A stretch of DNA of 29,688 nucleotides. Source: a virus. The notes under the pieces are model-generated. The model had not been told where the DNA came from, made no database searches, and saw only the letters and a program-made list of their open reading frames with translations. Shown one piece after another: positions 22,931 through 29,688 of this stretch. The stretch is from IMG/VR virus record IMGVR_UViG_3300027387_000016, positions 1-29,688 of that record; one strand, written 5' to 3'. Within the stretch, counting starts at the first letter, position 1; every line of letters begins with the position of its first letter. The translations under genes were made by a program, and so were the position numbers.

Positions 22931-23610
22931 AAGCCAATTACGACTGGATGGAACTGCTCAACTTTTATGAGCGTCCATTCAGAGCTAAACTCACACCCTC
23001 AAAAGTCTGGATTGATCTAGATCGTTATAAGAACGATTCTGTCGGTCTTGCCAACTATGCTAAGAAGTGGCGCACCAAAGTCGAATGGCGTAAGGAAAAG
23101 TCTAAAGCAAAGTGGACTGAAACCTATGTAGGAATTGGTGGTGAATATGCTCCAGATGAGAGACAGATAACCATACAAATCTATACTGATAGGTTCAATT
23201 CATTCTCCTTTACAAATAAGTCTTGGACAGCATTTAAGATGAGATTTATTCAAACTCTCATGCACGAATTGATACACTTCATGCAGTACGAGAGAAGAGA
23301 TGACTCATGGAGTAACTACGTTGTACCATATAAAAAGGTGGGTATAGCAAAGAAGGATGAACAGAGAGCATACCTCTCTGAGTTTGATGAGATACAAGCA
23401 TATGCGCATTGTGTGTATCTAGATTTTAAGATGCGTAGACCCAGAGTAGAAATCAACATCCTGTTGAATCGTTATAAAAAGAAACGAGATTCGTCTACTC
23501 TTCACTTCTTCTTAAAGACGTTTGATTACGATTTAAGAAACAACATGGCCACTCGAAAGATCATAGATCAAATCGGTAAATGGGATCGTAAATACAACCG
23601 AATGACTTGA
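22915..23610 (+). CDS. putative zinc metallopeptidase-like protein (HExxH)
   Basis: Has HELIH at 117-121 in 'FIQTLMHELIHFMQYERR' and an acidic residue downstream in 'SEFDEIQAYAHCVY' (E159), a layout of gluzincin-like peptidases where the third ligand is a glutamate. The N-terminus is 'MNFLEKANYDWMELLNFYER', the middle 'RQITIQIYTDRF' resembles a substrate-edge strand and the C-terminus is basic. There is no signal peptide, so it acts in the cytoplasm or in the particle. 231 residues. It lies after the modification operon with a 20-base gap. A protease role is inference; the HExxH motif is visible. Confidence 0.68.
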   Translation: MNFLEKANYDWMELLNFYERPFRAKLTPSKVWIDLDRYKNDSVGLANYAKKWRTKVEWRKEKSKAKWTETYVGIGGEYAPDERQITIQIYTDRFNSFSFTNKSWTAFKMRFIQTLMHELIHFMQYERRDDSWSNYVVPYKKVGIAKKDEQRAYLSEFDEIQAYAHCVYLDFKMRRPRVEINILLNRYKKKRDSSTLHFFLKTFDYDLRNNMATRKIIDQIGKWDRKYNRMT

Positions 23611-23611
23611 C

Positions 23612-23642
23612 CTAAATAGTTGATTATTGTAAGATCAACTAT
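23612..23642 (+). promoter_or_regulatory. CTAAATA box plus 9-bp hairpin abutting a start codon
   Basis: CTAAATA at 23612-23618 is close to the T4 late motif. ATAGTTGAT at 23616-23624 pairs perfectly with ATCAACTAT at 23634-23642 across a 9-base loop, and the ATG of the next gene follows at once (23643). No ribosome site is visible outside the hairpin. CTAAATA also occurs inside several genes here, so the promoter part is weak. Confidence 0.4.
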
Positions 23643-25022
23643 ATGGCATACAAATATCCTGAAATGGCTTTAACAGCCAAGAACATATCAGACTTTCTTA
23701 AGAAGAAAGGTGCTGGTGCTTCTGTAAAAACATCCAGATATCAGACTCAGATTAAGTCTGTAGAAGTAGCACATCCAGGAACTTTGGAAGATCTTCTAAA
23801 ATCTTCTGGTATAAAAGGTAAGTTAAGTGACATTAGCGCAACAGATGAGAAGGCGATCTCTGGTAAGTACAAAGCAAAGTTACTGACACTTACTACAGCA
23901 ATTGCTGATTGTAAGACTGGTGCCACTTGTTTCATTCTCAATACATTTACTGAGAAGGGTACTCTCAAGACTAAAGATCTAGCACCAGAGAAATTAAATT
24001 TAACTATTGCTTCTGGGTATACTGATATTGCTAAATTCGATAAGGCTGTGTATGCAGGTATCGATAATCTTAAAGTTGGAGCAGATATCAAAACTGTTTT
24101 AACAGAATTGTATAGATCTATTGTTGATAATAAAACCACTAAAGATAGTATCACAATGAATGCTGCTGCCAAGAAAGCAATGGTCTCAATTAAGCCACAA
24201 GATCGTCAAGCAATCGGTAAAGACTTTGGGGAAATTTTATCACTTCGTTGGTATCTAACCCAACCATTCGGTAAGGGTTATACAAAGTTTGGATTCTCTG
24301 TTATCAGTAATGAAGCATTGGTTGACTTTTATCTTGATAAAAAGGTTGGTAATAAATCTGTTCACGTAGATGTATCTGCTAAATTCGAAGCAGGTGCTGC
24401 TCCATCAATTGGTGCTATTGTTAATAACATCGGCAAAGTCTATAAGACACCAACAGCAGAAGAAAAGAAAGCCATCGGAGTTTTACAGGCTTTGGCTGGT
24501 GCTGATGATAATACTTCTACAAAAATTCTTAAAGCATTCGAGACTTTAAAGTTACCCTCTTACACTACTCTAAAATCTATAGTTGGTGCAAAGGGAGCAT
24601 TCACTATTGCAGATGTATCTGCAGCTATACAGAAAATAGCAACTGCAAGTAAAACTCCAGCCAACAGAATCAAGATGTTCAATACAGAATATGCTCCGAT
24701 GTACGAGTCCTTGGGTAAGAATGCTAGTCCAGATTCATTAGCTGTAGTCTTTAGCACTCCAACTTATAAAAAATACTATTCTTTAATCTTAGCCCCAATG
24801 GGATATGCTTTAGTCGAGTATATGAATAAGAATAAGATCTATCAAGAAATCTTAAATAACATTAGTAGAGAGATGAAGACTGAACAGGTCTATCTAAACT
24901 TCGTTGGCGACTCGATGACCTTCTCTAAGAAGTTGTTTTCTAACGCTGAATTTAAGTTTGCATATGGAGCCAATGCCAAGGATTCCGACAATACAGGTAT
25001 AAAGTTCTCGATGAAACATTGA
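23643..25022 (+). CDS. large protein of unknown function, 459 aa, nuclease-like core
   Basis: The central region (about 195-275) has 'DFGEILSLRWYLTQPFG', 'NEALVDFYLDKKVGNKSVHV' and 'DVSAKFEAGAAPSIGAIVNN'. A conserved 'DFGE...' helix, then D and 'DVSAK' about 65 residues on, with 'GAAPS' after it, resembles proteins of marine phages whose core looks like a PD-(D/E)xK nuclease. The N- and C-terminal parts are not recognised. No membrane segment. It stands alone behind a possible promoter and hairpin. Nuclease activity is a weak inference. Confidence 0.7.
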   Translation: MAYKYPEMALTAKNISDFLKKKGAGASVKTSRYQTQIKSVEVAHPGTLEDLLKSSGIKGKLSDISATDEKAISGKYKAKLLTLTTAIADCKTGATCFILNTFTEKGTLKTKDLAPEKLNLTIASGYTDIAKFDKAVYAGIDNLKVGADIKTVLTELYRSIVDNKTTKDSITMNAAAKKAMVSIKPQDRQAIGKDFGEILSLRWYLTQPFGKGYTKFGFSVISNEALVDFYLDKKVGNKSVHVDVSAKFEAGAAPSIGAIVNNIGKVYKTPTAEEKKAIGVLQALAGADDNTSTKILKAFETLKLPSYTTLKSIVGAKGAFTIADVSAAIQKIATASKTPANRIKMFNTEYAPMYESLGKNASPDSLAVVFSTPTYKKYYSLILAPMGYALVEYMNKNKIYQEILNNISREMKTEQVYLNFVGDSMTFSKKLFSNAEFKFAYGANAKDSDNTGIKFSMKH

Positions 25023-25026
25023 GGAT

Positions 25027-25034
25027 TATAAATA
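25027..25034 (+). promoter_or_regulatory. T4-type late promoter motif TATAAATA
   Basis: Exact TATAAATA, the T4 late consensus at -10, 28 bases before the start codon at 25062 and outside any coding sequence. A TATAAT at 25038-25043 follows close by, so an additional housekeeping promoter is possible. With a gp45 homolog in the window this fits sigma55-type late transcription of the downstream genes. Confidence 0.6.
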
Positions 25035-25061
25035 AGATATAATACTATACAGATGGATTAA

Positions 25062-25811
25062 ATGAAAGATTACAAACAATTATTAAAAGAACTCCCATCT
25101 AAAACGGTAGTTCTAGCCTGTGGTAAGTTTAACCCTCCAAACGTGGGTCATGAACTTATTGTAAAGGCTGTCAAAGCACTGGCTGAGCAACGTAGCGCAG
25201 ACCACGTAATCTATGCATCCACTGTTAGCGATGCGAAAAAGAATCCACTATTAGTAGAAAAGAAACTTCAGTATTTGAATCTGATTTTTCCTAAGACCAA
25301 CTTTGTCGAATCTGAAAAGAATTTGGTAGATATCGTTAAGAGTCTAAAAGAAAACTATTCAAATATTATTTTAGTGACTGGCGCAGAAGTTCCACGAGCA
25401 CTAAAGAAGTATAATGTTACTGTTATCAATACTGGAGAAAGCGATCCAGACGAATCTGAAACTATTCGTTCATTCGCTTCCAAGGGATTGTATGAACAGT
25501 TTAAGAAAGCACTACCATCATCTATTAGAGATCTTGATAGTCGTAGATTAATGAATGACATAAGAACTGGTCTTGGTTTAGATATAATCAAAGAGCAGAT
25601 CAATCTAGTTAAAGACGATATTCGTGAGATGTATCACTCAGGTGAAATCTTTAATGTCGGAGAAGTTGTTGAGTCTAATGGTAAGAAGTATGAGATTGTT
25701 AAGCGTGGTTCAAACCATCTACTATTAAAAGAAGACTCTGGTAAATTAGTATCTAAATGGATACAAGATGTTAAAATAATTACATTTAAAGAACATATAA
25801 AAAATGGATGA
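25062..25811 (+). CDS. nucleotidylyltransferase-like protein with capsid-targeting-like N-terminus
   Basis: Cytidylyltransferase/NMNAT fold: 'ACGKFNPPNVGHELI' (19-33) holds the (H/T)xGH-type site, 'DAKKNPLLVEKK' follows, and 'SETIRSFASKG' is the counterpart of the ISSTxxR motif. It may be adenylyltransferase-like, as in nicotinamide metabolism, or act on another nucleotide. The C-terminal domain 'FNVGEVVESNGKKYEIVKRG' then 'SNHLLLKEDSGKLVSKWI' is a small beta domain. The first ten residues, MKDYKQLLKE, resemble the T4 internal-protein targeting sequence, ending LKE. 249 residues. The gene lies behind a late promoter. The terminal segment 'IITFKEHIKNG' also resembles the same motif. Confidence 0.8.
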   Translation: MKDYKQLLKELPSKTVVLACGKFNPPNVGHELIVKAVKALAEQRSADHVIYASTVSDAKKNPLLVEKKLQYLNLIFPKTNFVESEKNLVDIVKSLKENYSNIILVTGAEVPRALKKYNVTVINTGESDPDESETIRSFASKGLYEQFKKALPSSIRDLDSRRLMNDIRTGLGLDIIKEQINLVKDDIREMYHSGEIFNVGEVVESNGKKYEIVKRGSNHLLLKEDSGKLVSKWIQDVKIITFKEHIKNG

Positions 25812-26250
25812 ACTAAAAACAGCAATCAAAGTCCTGTTGGCAAATACAACAGTGATGTACTATAAGGCTCATCAATTTCATTGGAACATTGAGGGCATAG
25901 AGTTCACTCAATTCCATGAATTCTTTGGAGATCTGTATACTGATGTTTATAACTCAGTAGATCCAATTGGTGAACTGCTACGTAAGTTAGATGATTATGC
26001 TCCAGTCAGTTTAGATGACCTGTTTAAGTATAAAACATTACAGGAAGAGACTACCAGAGTAGAACTTCTTTCTGATATTCTGGCTAGTCTTATCAAGGCA
26101 AATGACGAAGTCTTGGCTAGCCTAAATAAAGTGTTCACTATTGCAAATGCAGACAAACAACAAGGTATTTGTAATTTTATTGCGGATAGAATAGATACAC
26201 ACCAGAAGCATGCATGGTTCTTACGTGCTTCTGCTAAGAAAATAGGATAA
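25804..26250 (+). CDS. Dps-like ferritin (DNA starvation protection protein)
   Basis: Iron-oxidising mini-ferritin fold. The interfacial ferroxidase ligands are present with exact Dps spacing: H26, H38 (12 later), D53 (15 later) and E57 (4 later), as in E. coli H51, H63, D78 and E82. 'YYKAHQFHWNIEG' is the family signature and 'DRIDTHQKHAWFLRA' is the typical end. 148 residues, a four-helix bundle, with no basic tail. It would store iron or protect DNA from peroxide. It overlaps the upstream gene by 8 bases and is therefore in the late unit. Confidence 0.87.
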   Translation: MDELKTAIKVLLANTTVMYYKAHQFHWNIEGIEFTQFHEFFGDLYTDVYNSVDPIGELLRKLDDYAPVSLDDLFKYKTLQEETTRVELLSDILASLIKANDEVLASLNKVFTIANADKQQGICNFIADRIDTHQKHAWFLRASAKKIG

Positions 26251-26253
26251 AAA

Positions 26254-27081
26254 ATGTTTTCATTTAAACAGCTAATAGAAGAAGCAAAGAAATCAGGATG
26301 CACCTGCTGGACTGGATATAAAAGAGTTCCAGGAACTAAACCATGCTCTGCTGATTCATGTATCAAAGAAAGCCAGCGTGGATTGTGGGACAACATCCAT
26401 GCCAAACAAAAACGAATTAAAGCTGGTTCTGGCGAAAAGATGCGCAAGCCTGGAAGCGAAGGTGCTCCAACTGCAGCAGCATTGAAAGCATCGCAAACGA
26501 ATGAAGCAAAAGATAATAAAGAGTATGGTTACGAAGGTGACATGGCACTAAATCAATTGGCAACGCTAACACGTTGTGCTGATATGATTAAAGATCTACT
26601 AAAGCCAGACACTGATTTGCCAGAGTGGGTTCAATCTAAGATTACTCTTGCAACTGATTATATTCAGACTGCAGCTGACTATTTGTACTCTGAGATGAAA
26701 GAAGATGTTGAAGCACAATTTGACCTTATTGAAGAGATGGTAAGTGATCTCGCTACTCAACATAACTTAGATCCAGAAATGGTTTGGGAAAAGTTTGAGG
26801 AAGTTTCTGATGAAGAACTTTTCGAAGCTGCAGTTGATGCCAAAGGTCATAAATCTTCCACTGGTGGTTTGACTCAAAAAGGTCGTGATGCATACAATGC
26901 CAAGGGTGCTAATTTACAAGCACCCGTGACAACACCTCCATCAGAATTAAAAGCTGGTAGCAAAGCAGCTAATCGTCGTAAGTCTTTCTGTGCTAGAATG
27001 GGTGGCATGGAAGGCGCAATGAAGAAACCAAATGGCGAGCCTACTCGTAAGGCACTCGCACTAAGAAAGTGGAACTGCTAA
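26254..27081 (+). CDS. late-unit protein with cysteine-bearing N-terminus and DUF6321-like C-terminus, 275 aa
   Basis: Starts MFSFKQLIEEAKKSGCTCWT, with a capsid-targeting-like segment ending LIEE, then a cysteine cluster 'GCTCWTGYKRVPGTKPCSAD' followed by SC (five Cys in 24 residues, possible metal site). 'KMRKPGSEGAPTAAALKASQ' follows. The middle (about 90-195) is helical and acidic. The C-terminal 'RRKSFCARMGGMEGAMKKPN' and 'RKALALRKWNC' is the pattern I associate with DUF6321-type proteins of marine phages. Function is unknown. It ends in a TAATG overlap with the next gene. Confidence 0.75.
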   Translation: MFSFKQLIEEAKKSGCTCWTGYKRVPGTKPCSADSCIKESQRGLWDNIHAKQKRIKAGSGEKMRKPGSEGAPTAAALKASQTNEAKDNKEYGYEGDMALNQLATLTRCADMIKDLLKPDTDLPEWVQSKITLATDYIQTAADYLYSEMKEDVEAQFDLIEEMVSDLATQHNLDPEMVWEKFEEVSDEELFEAAVDAKGHKSSTGGLTQKGRDAYNAKGANLQAPVTTPPSELKAGSKAANRRKSFCARMGGMEGAMKKPNGEPTRKALALRKWNC

Positions 27082-28319
27082 TGAAATCATTTTTAACATA
27101 TTTAAAAGAAGAAAAAGATGCACTTGGCCATGGCTCAGATGCTGGTGATAAACTAAAGCACATTACTCATGCTGAGGATCGTCCATTGATGCATGGGCAT
27201 GAAGGTTTTGAGCATGCACATGGTGCATTAATGTCTGCTCATGAGCACACAAAGGCTGGAAATAATAGTAGTAAATTAACGATGAAGTTTGATGGTTCAC
27301 CTTCAGTTGTTTTTGGACATCACCCAAGTAATGGTAAATTCTTTGTTGGAACAAAAGGTGCTTTCAATAAAGATCCAAAGATTAATCATACAGAAGCTGA
27401 CATCGATAAGAATCATGGTCATGCTCCAGGTCTAGCCACTAAACTAAAAGCAGCACTACAACATCTACCAAAAGTGACACCAAAGAAAGGTGTTTACCAA
27501 GGTGACATCATGCATTCTGAGGGTGATGTTGAACATGATAAAAAAGCAGGCACTGCTAAGTTTACTCCAAATACAATCTCTTATACTGCTAAAGGCGATG
27601 AAGCAAAGAAAGCAGCTGAATCTAAATTCGGTGTTGCTGTTCATCAAAAGTATGAACACAAAGAAGGTGCTGATAAGAAATCTTTAGAATCAATGCATGT
27701 AACTCCACATCCTGATAATCATAACTTCGGTGATCATAAAGACGTGCATCTTAAGACTGCTAATCATGATACTTCTAAAGTAGATTACCCTAAAGAAGCG
27801 CAAGACCAATTTCACAAACACATGGCTGCTGCCAAAGAAATTCATGATACTCATGGTCACAAGATGTATGATGCTGTTCATCCTGCTCATAGTGGTGATT
27901 CTGGTCATTTGGCTTCTTACATTAATCATACAGTTAAAACAGATACAGTTCCAACTGCTGAAGGTTTACAAGCCCATGTTACTGCTCACTACGAAAAGAA
28001 AGCAGCTGGTGTTAAGTCTGATGCTGCAAAGGCAAAACATACAGGCGAAGGTGCTGCACAAGTAGCGCATATCGAAAAGAATAAGTCTCACTACGATAAT
28101 CTATTGAATATGCATAGTCACTTGGCAAAAGCAAAAGATACATTAGTTAAAAGTTTAAATACTCATACTGGTGGATTAGATCATCACATTGGTGATAACA
28201 AAACAGATCCAGAAGGATTTGTTATTAATCATGAGCACAATGGAAAAGAAGAGCCAACTAAATTAGTTAATCGTAAAGAGTTTAGTAAAGCCAACCTATT
28301 AAAAGTATACAAAAAATGA
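27081..28319 (+). CDS. His-rich ligase-like protein (DUF6267-like), 412 aa
   Basis: About 46 of 412 residues are histidine (hand count). 'KFDGS' with K69 in 'TMKFDGSPSVVFG' matches nucleotidyltransferase motif I (KxDG) of ligases and capping enzymes. 'KGVYQGDIMHSEGD' resembles the motif III area, 'DPEGFVINHEHN' with E378 resembles motif IV and 'TKLVNRKEFSK' with K394 resembles motif V. The ATG at 27081 in a TAATG overlap is the start; a GTG at 27069 lies in the upstream gene. The N-terminus MKSFLTYLKE is capsid-targeting-like. Either an active RNA/DNA ligase or a related adenylating enzyme; family name is from memory. Confidence 0.72.
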   Translation: MKSFLTYLKEEKDALGHGSDAGDKLKHITHAEDRPLMHGHEGFEHAHGALMSAHEHTKAGNNSSKLTMKFDGSPSVVFGHHPSNGKFFVGTKGAFNKDPKINHTEADIDKNHGHAPGLATKLKAALQHLPKVTPKKGVYQGDIMHSEGDVEHDKKAGTAKFTPNTISYTAKGDEAKKAAESKFGVAVHQKYEHKEGADKKSLESMHVTPHPDNHNFGDHKDVHLKTANHDTSKVDYPKEAQDQFHKHMAAAKEIHDTHGHKMYDAVHPAHSGDSGHLASYINHTVKTDTVPTAEGLQAHVTAHYEKKAAGVKSDAAKAKHTGEGAAQVAHIEKNKSHYDNLLNMHSHLAKAKDTLVKSLNTHTGGLDHHIGDNKTDPEGFVINHEHNGKEEPTKLVNRKEFSKANLLKVYKK

Positions 28320-29688
28320 TTACATTTAAAGAAGCCAAAGATGCGGGTGGCCATGGGTCTGAAAAGCACCATGCCATGGTATTCGGTCGCATGAATCCAG
28401 TAACTTCTGGTCATGAAGCTGTTGTTAAAAAGATGCATGATGTTGCCAAAGAACATGGTGCTGGTCATTCTTTAATTGTTTCTCACAGTCAAGATGCTAA
28501 AAAGAATCCTCTTTCAGCAGATCAAAAAGTTAATCATGCAAAGAATGCATTTCCAGGAACTAATGTATCTTCTTCTAGCAAAGAAAAACCAACTATCTTA
28601 CATCATGCTGCAGAGTTACACAAACAAGGTGTGACACACCTGCATGTAGTTGCTGGTTCTGATCGTCATAAAGATATGCATGATCTACTACATAAGTATA
28701 ATGGTCAAGATTCTGGTCATGGTCATTACAATTTTAAAAAGATAACAGTACATTCTTCTGGTGAGAGAGATCCAGATGCCGAAGGTACTGAAGGAATGTC
28801 GGCAAGTAAAATGCGTGAGCATGCAGCATCTGGTAATAAAGCAGAGTTTCATAAAGGAACTCCTTCATCAATGAAACCAGAACATAAAGATGCTATGTAC
28901 AATGATGTGCGTAAAGGTATGGGTATTAAAGAAGAACTTAAAACATACAAAGAACTTATGGAAGACAGTTATCTAACTAAACTTATTTCTCGTCATAGAC
29001 GTGGAGAGAAACTAGCAGCAAATGAACAAGAATTAGTTGCATCTTCTTTAAAGAGAAGTAAGATTTATGGTAAGTCTAAAAATGCAATTAGTTCTGAAGT
29101 TAAAGAAGAGCTAGAAGAGTCTGTTTCTGAGTTAAACAAACATATCTCTGATTTCTCTAAAGGTGTTAAGTCTTCATCTGCAAAACAAAGCACCTACAAA
29201 CGTGATAACAAAGCAATTCATAATATGAAGCATGTTGAGACTGATTCAGATCACCAAGCAGTATTTAAACATCTACAAAAGATGGGTTACAAAAAGACTT
29301 CTGGTTACGATTCAAAACCAAATGAGTTTGATATGCATCACAATCGTGAAGAGATGACATCAAAGAGTGATCCAGTTCATCATTCATCTGGTGTTTCAGC
29401 CCATGTCGAAAAAGAACATGGTGGTAAGACTAAAGTTCACTTCACGCATCGTCATATTAAAGAAGAACTTGTTAATGAACTATCCACTGATCTTCTAGCA
29501 AGATATAAAACAGCTGCAGGTGCATCTGCCAAAGCAGCTGATGCTTCTGGTAACTATGCCAAAGGCGACAAGCGTTTTAAAGGCATAAACAAAGCAACAA
29601 ACAAACAGTTTGACAATGATCTAAAGAAACATAATCAAGTCAAAGAAGAAACTCTCGATCAACAAGCTGATCGTGTAAAACAATTGAA
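28316..29688 (+). CDS. nucleotidylyltransferase-like multidomain protein (incomplete at window end)
   Basis: Open for 457 codons to the window edge, no stop reached. It starts with an ATGA overlap. The N-terminal domain holds 'VFGRMNPVTSGHEAVV' (22-37) with 'SGH' as the catalytic (H/T)xGH site, 'DAKKNPLSADQK' and 'GMSASKMREHAASG' from residue 160 (ISSTxxR counterpart). It is a relative of the protein at 25062. After residue 200 come 'IKEEL' (204), 'VKEEL' (262), 'IKEEL' (381) and 'VKEET' (442), and a 'STDLLARYKTAAGASAKAAD' segment typical of marine T4-like virion-associated proteins. It also contains many histidines. The C-terminus is not known. Confidence 0.78.
   Translation, partial: MITFKEAKDAGGHGSEKHHAMVFGRMNPVTSGHEAVVKKMHDVAKEHGAGHSLIVSHSQDAKKNPLSADQKVNHAKNAFPGTNVSSSSKEKPTILHHAAELHKQGVTHLHVVAGSDRHKDMHDLLHKYNGQDSGHGHYNFKKITVHSSGERDPDAEGTEGMSASKMREHAASGNKAEFHKGTPSSMKPEHKDAMYNDVRKGMGIKEELKTYKELMEDSYLTKLISRHRRGEKLAANEQELVASSLKRSKIYGKSKNAISSEVKEELEESVSELNKHISDFSKGVKSSSAKQSTYKRDNKAIHNMKHVETDSDHQAVFKHLQKMGYKKTSGYDSKPNEFDMHHNREEMTSKSDPVHHSSGVSAHVEKEHGGKTKVHFTHRHIKEELVNELSTDLLARYKTAAGASAKAADASGNYAKGDKRFKGINKATNKQFDNDLKKHNQVKEETLDQQADRVKQL

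Noticed and set aside
27163-27929. Minus-strand histidine- and methionine-rich frames opposite the His-rich protein
   Set aside because: They arise from the CAT/ATG codon bias (His codon CAT reads ATG in antisense) and are not genes.

Overview
This window is a stretch of a lytic, T4-like myovirus genome. It resembles the marine lineage (cyanophage or pelagiphage type) more than T4 itself. The evidence is the T4 replication backbone in T4 gene order, all on the + strand: 45, 44, 62, regA, 43, uvsX, 41. It is mixed with genes typical of marine relatives: Hsp20, a GroES-like co-chaperonin, thioredoxin, 2-oxoglutarate/iron oxygenases, a Dps-like ferritin and several families of small conserved proteins. 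The DNA is AT-rich, genes are packed end to end with ATGA and TAATG overlaps, and there are no tRNA genes, insertion sequences or CRISPR arrays. No photosynthesis gene is present and the host cannot be named from this window.

Layout. 1-5019: sliding clamp, a flavin-dependent tryptophan halogenase-like gene, clamp loader subunits, RegA and small genes. 5020-7256: a structured intergenic segment, a small helical protein, Hsp20, several tiny genes and a C-rich CTAG-dense repeat. 7253-11233: T4-type DNA ligase, a DexA-like exonuclease and conserved phage hypotheticals. 11233-18197: DNA polymerase, two iron oxygenase-like genes, a promoter, GroES-like and thioredoxin genes, UvsX and the gp41 helicase. 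18206-22894: a likely DNA base hypermodification operon, containing a TET/JBP-like oxygenase, a class II glutamine amidotransferase, a GNAT-like protein, an amino acid:DNA transferase-like protein, a small unknown and a P-loop kinase of the 5-hydroxymethyluracil DNA kinase type. 22915-25022: a HExxH protein and a large unknown. 25027-29688: a unit behind a perfect T4 late-promoter motif (TATAAATA) with two nucleotidylyltransferase-like proteins, Dps, a cysteine-bearing DUF6321-like protein and a His-rich ligase-like protein. The last gene runs off the window.

Two results stand out. First, 18206-22894 reads as a complete route from thymine (or 5-methylcytosine) in DNA to a phosphorylated and then amino-acid-decorated base. 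The first step would be an oxygenase acting on DNA rather than a nucleotide-level hydroxymethylase. Second, three proteins of the late unit begin with a ten-residue segment closely resembling the T4 capsid targeting sequence (aromatic at position 4, hydrophobic at 7-8, glutamate at 10). They may therefore be enzymes packaged in the capsid, trimmed by the prohead protease and injected with the DNA. Functions are assigned by reading motifs and by remembered family patterns; no database search was run.
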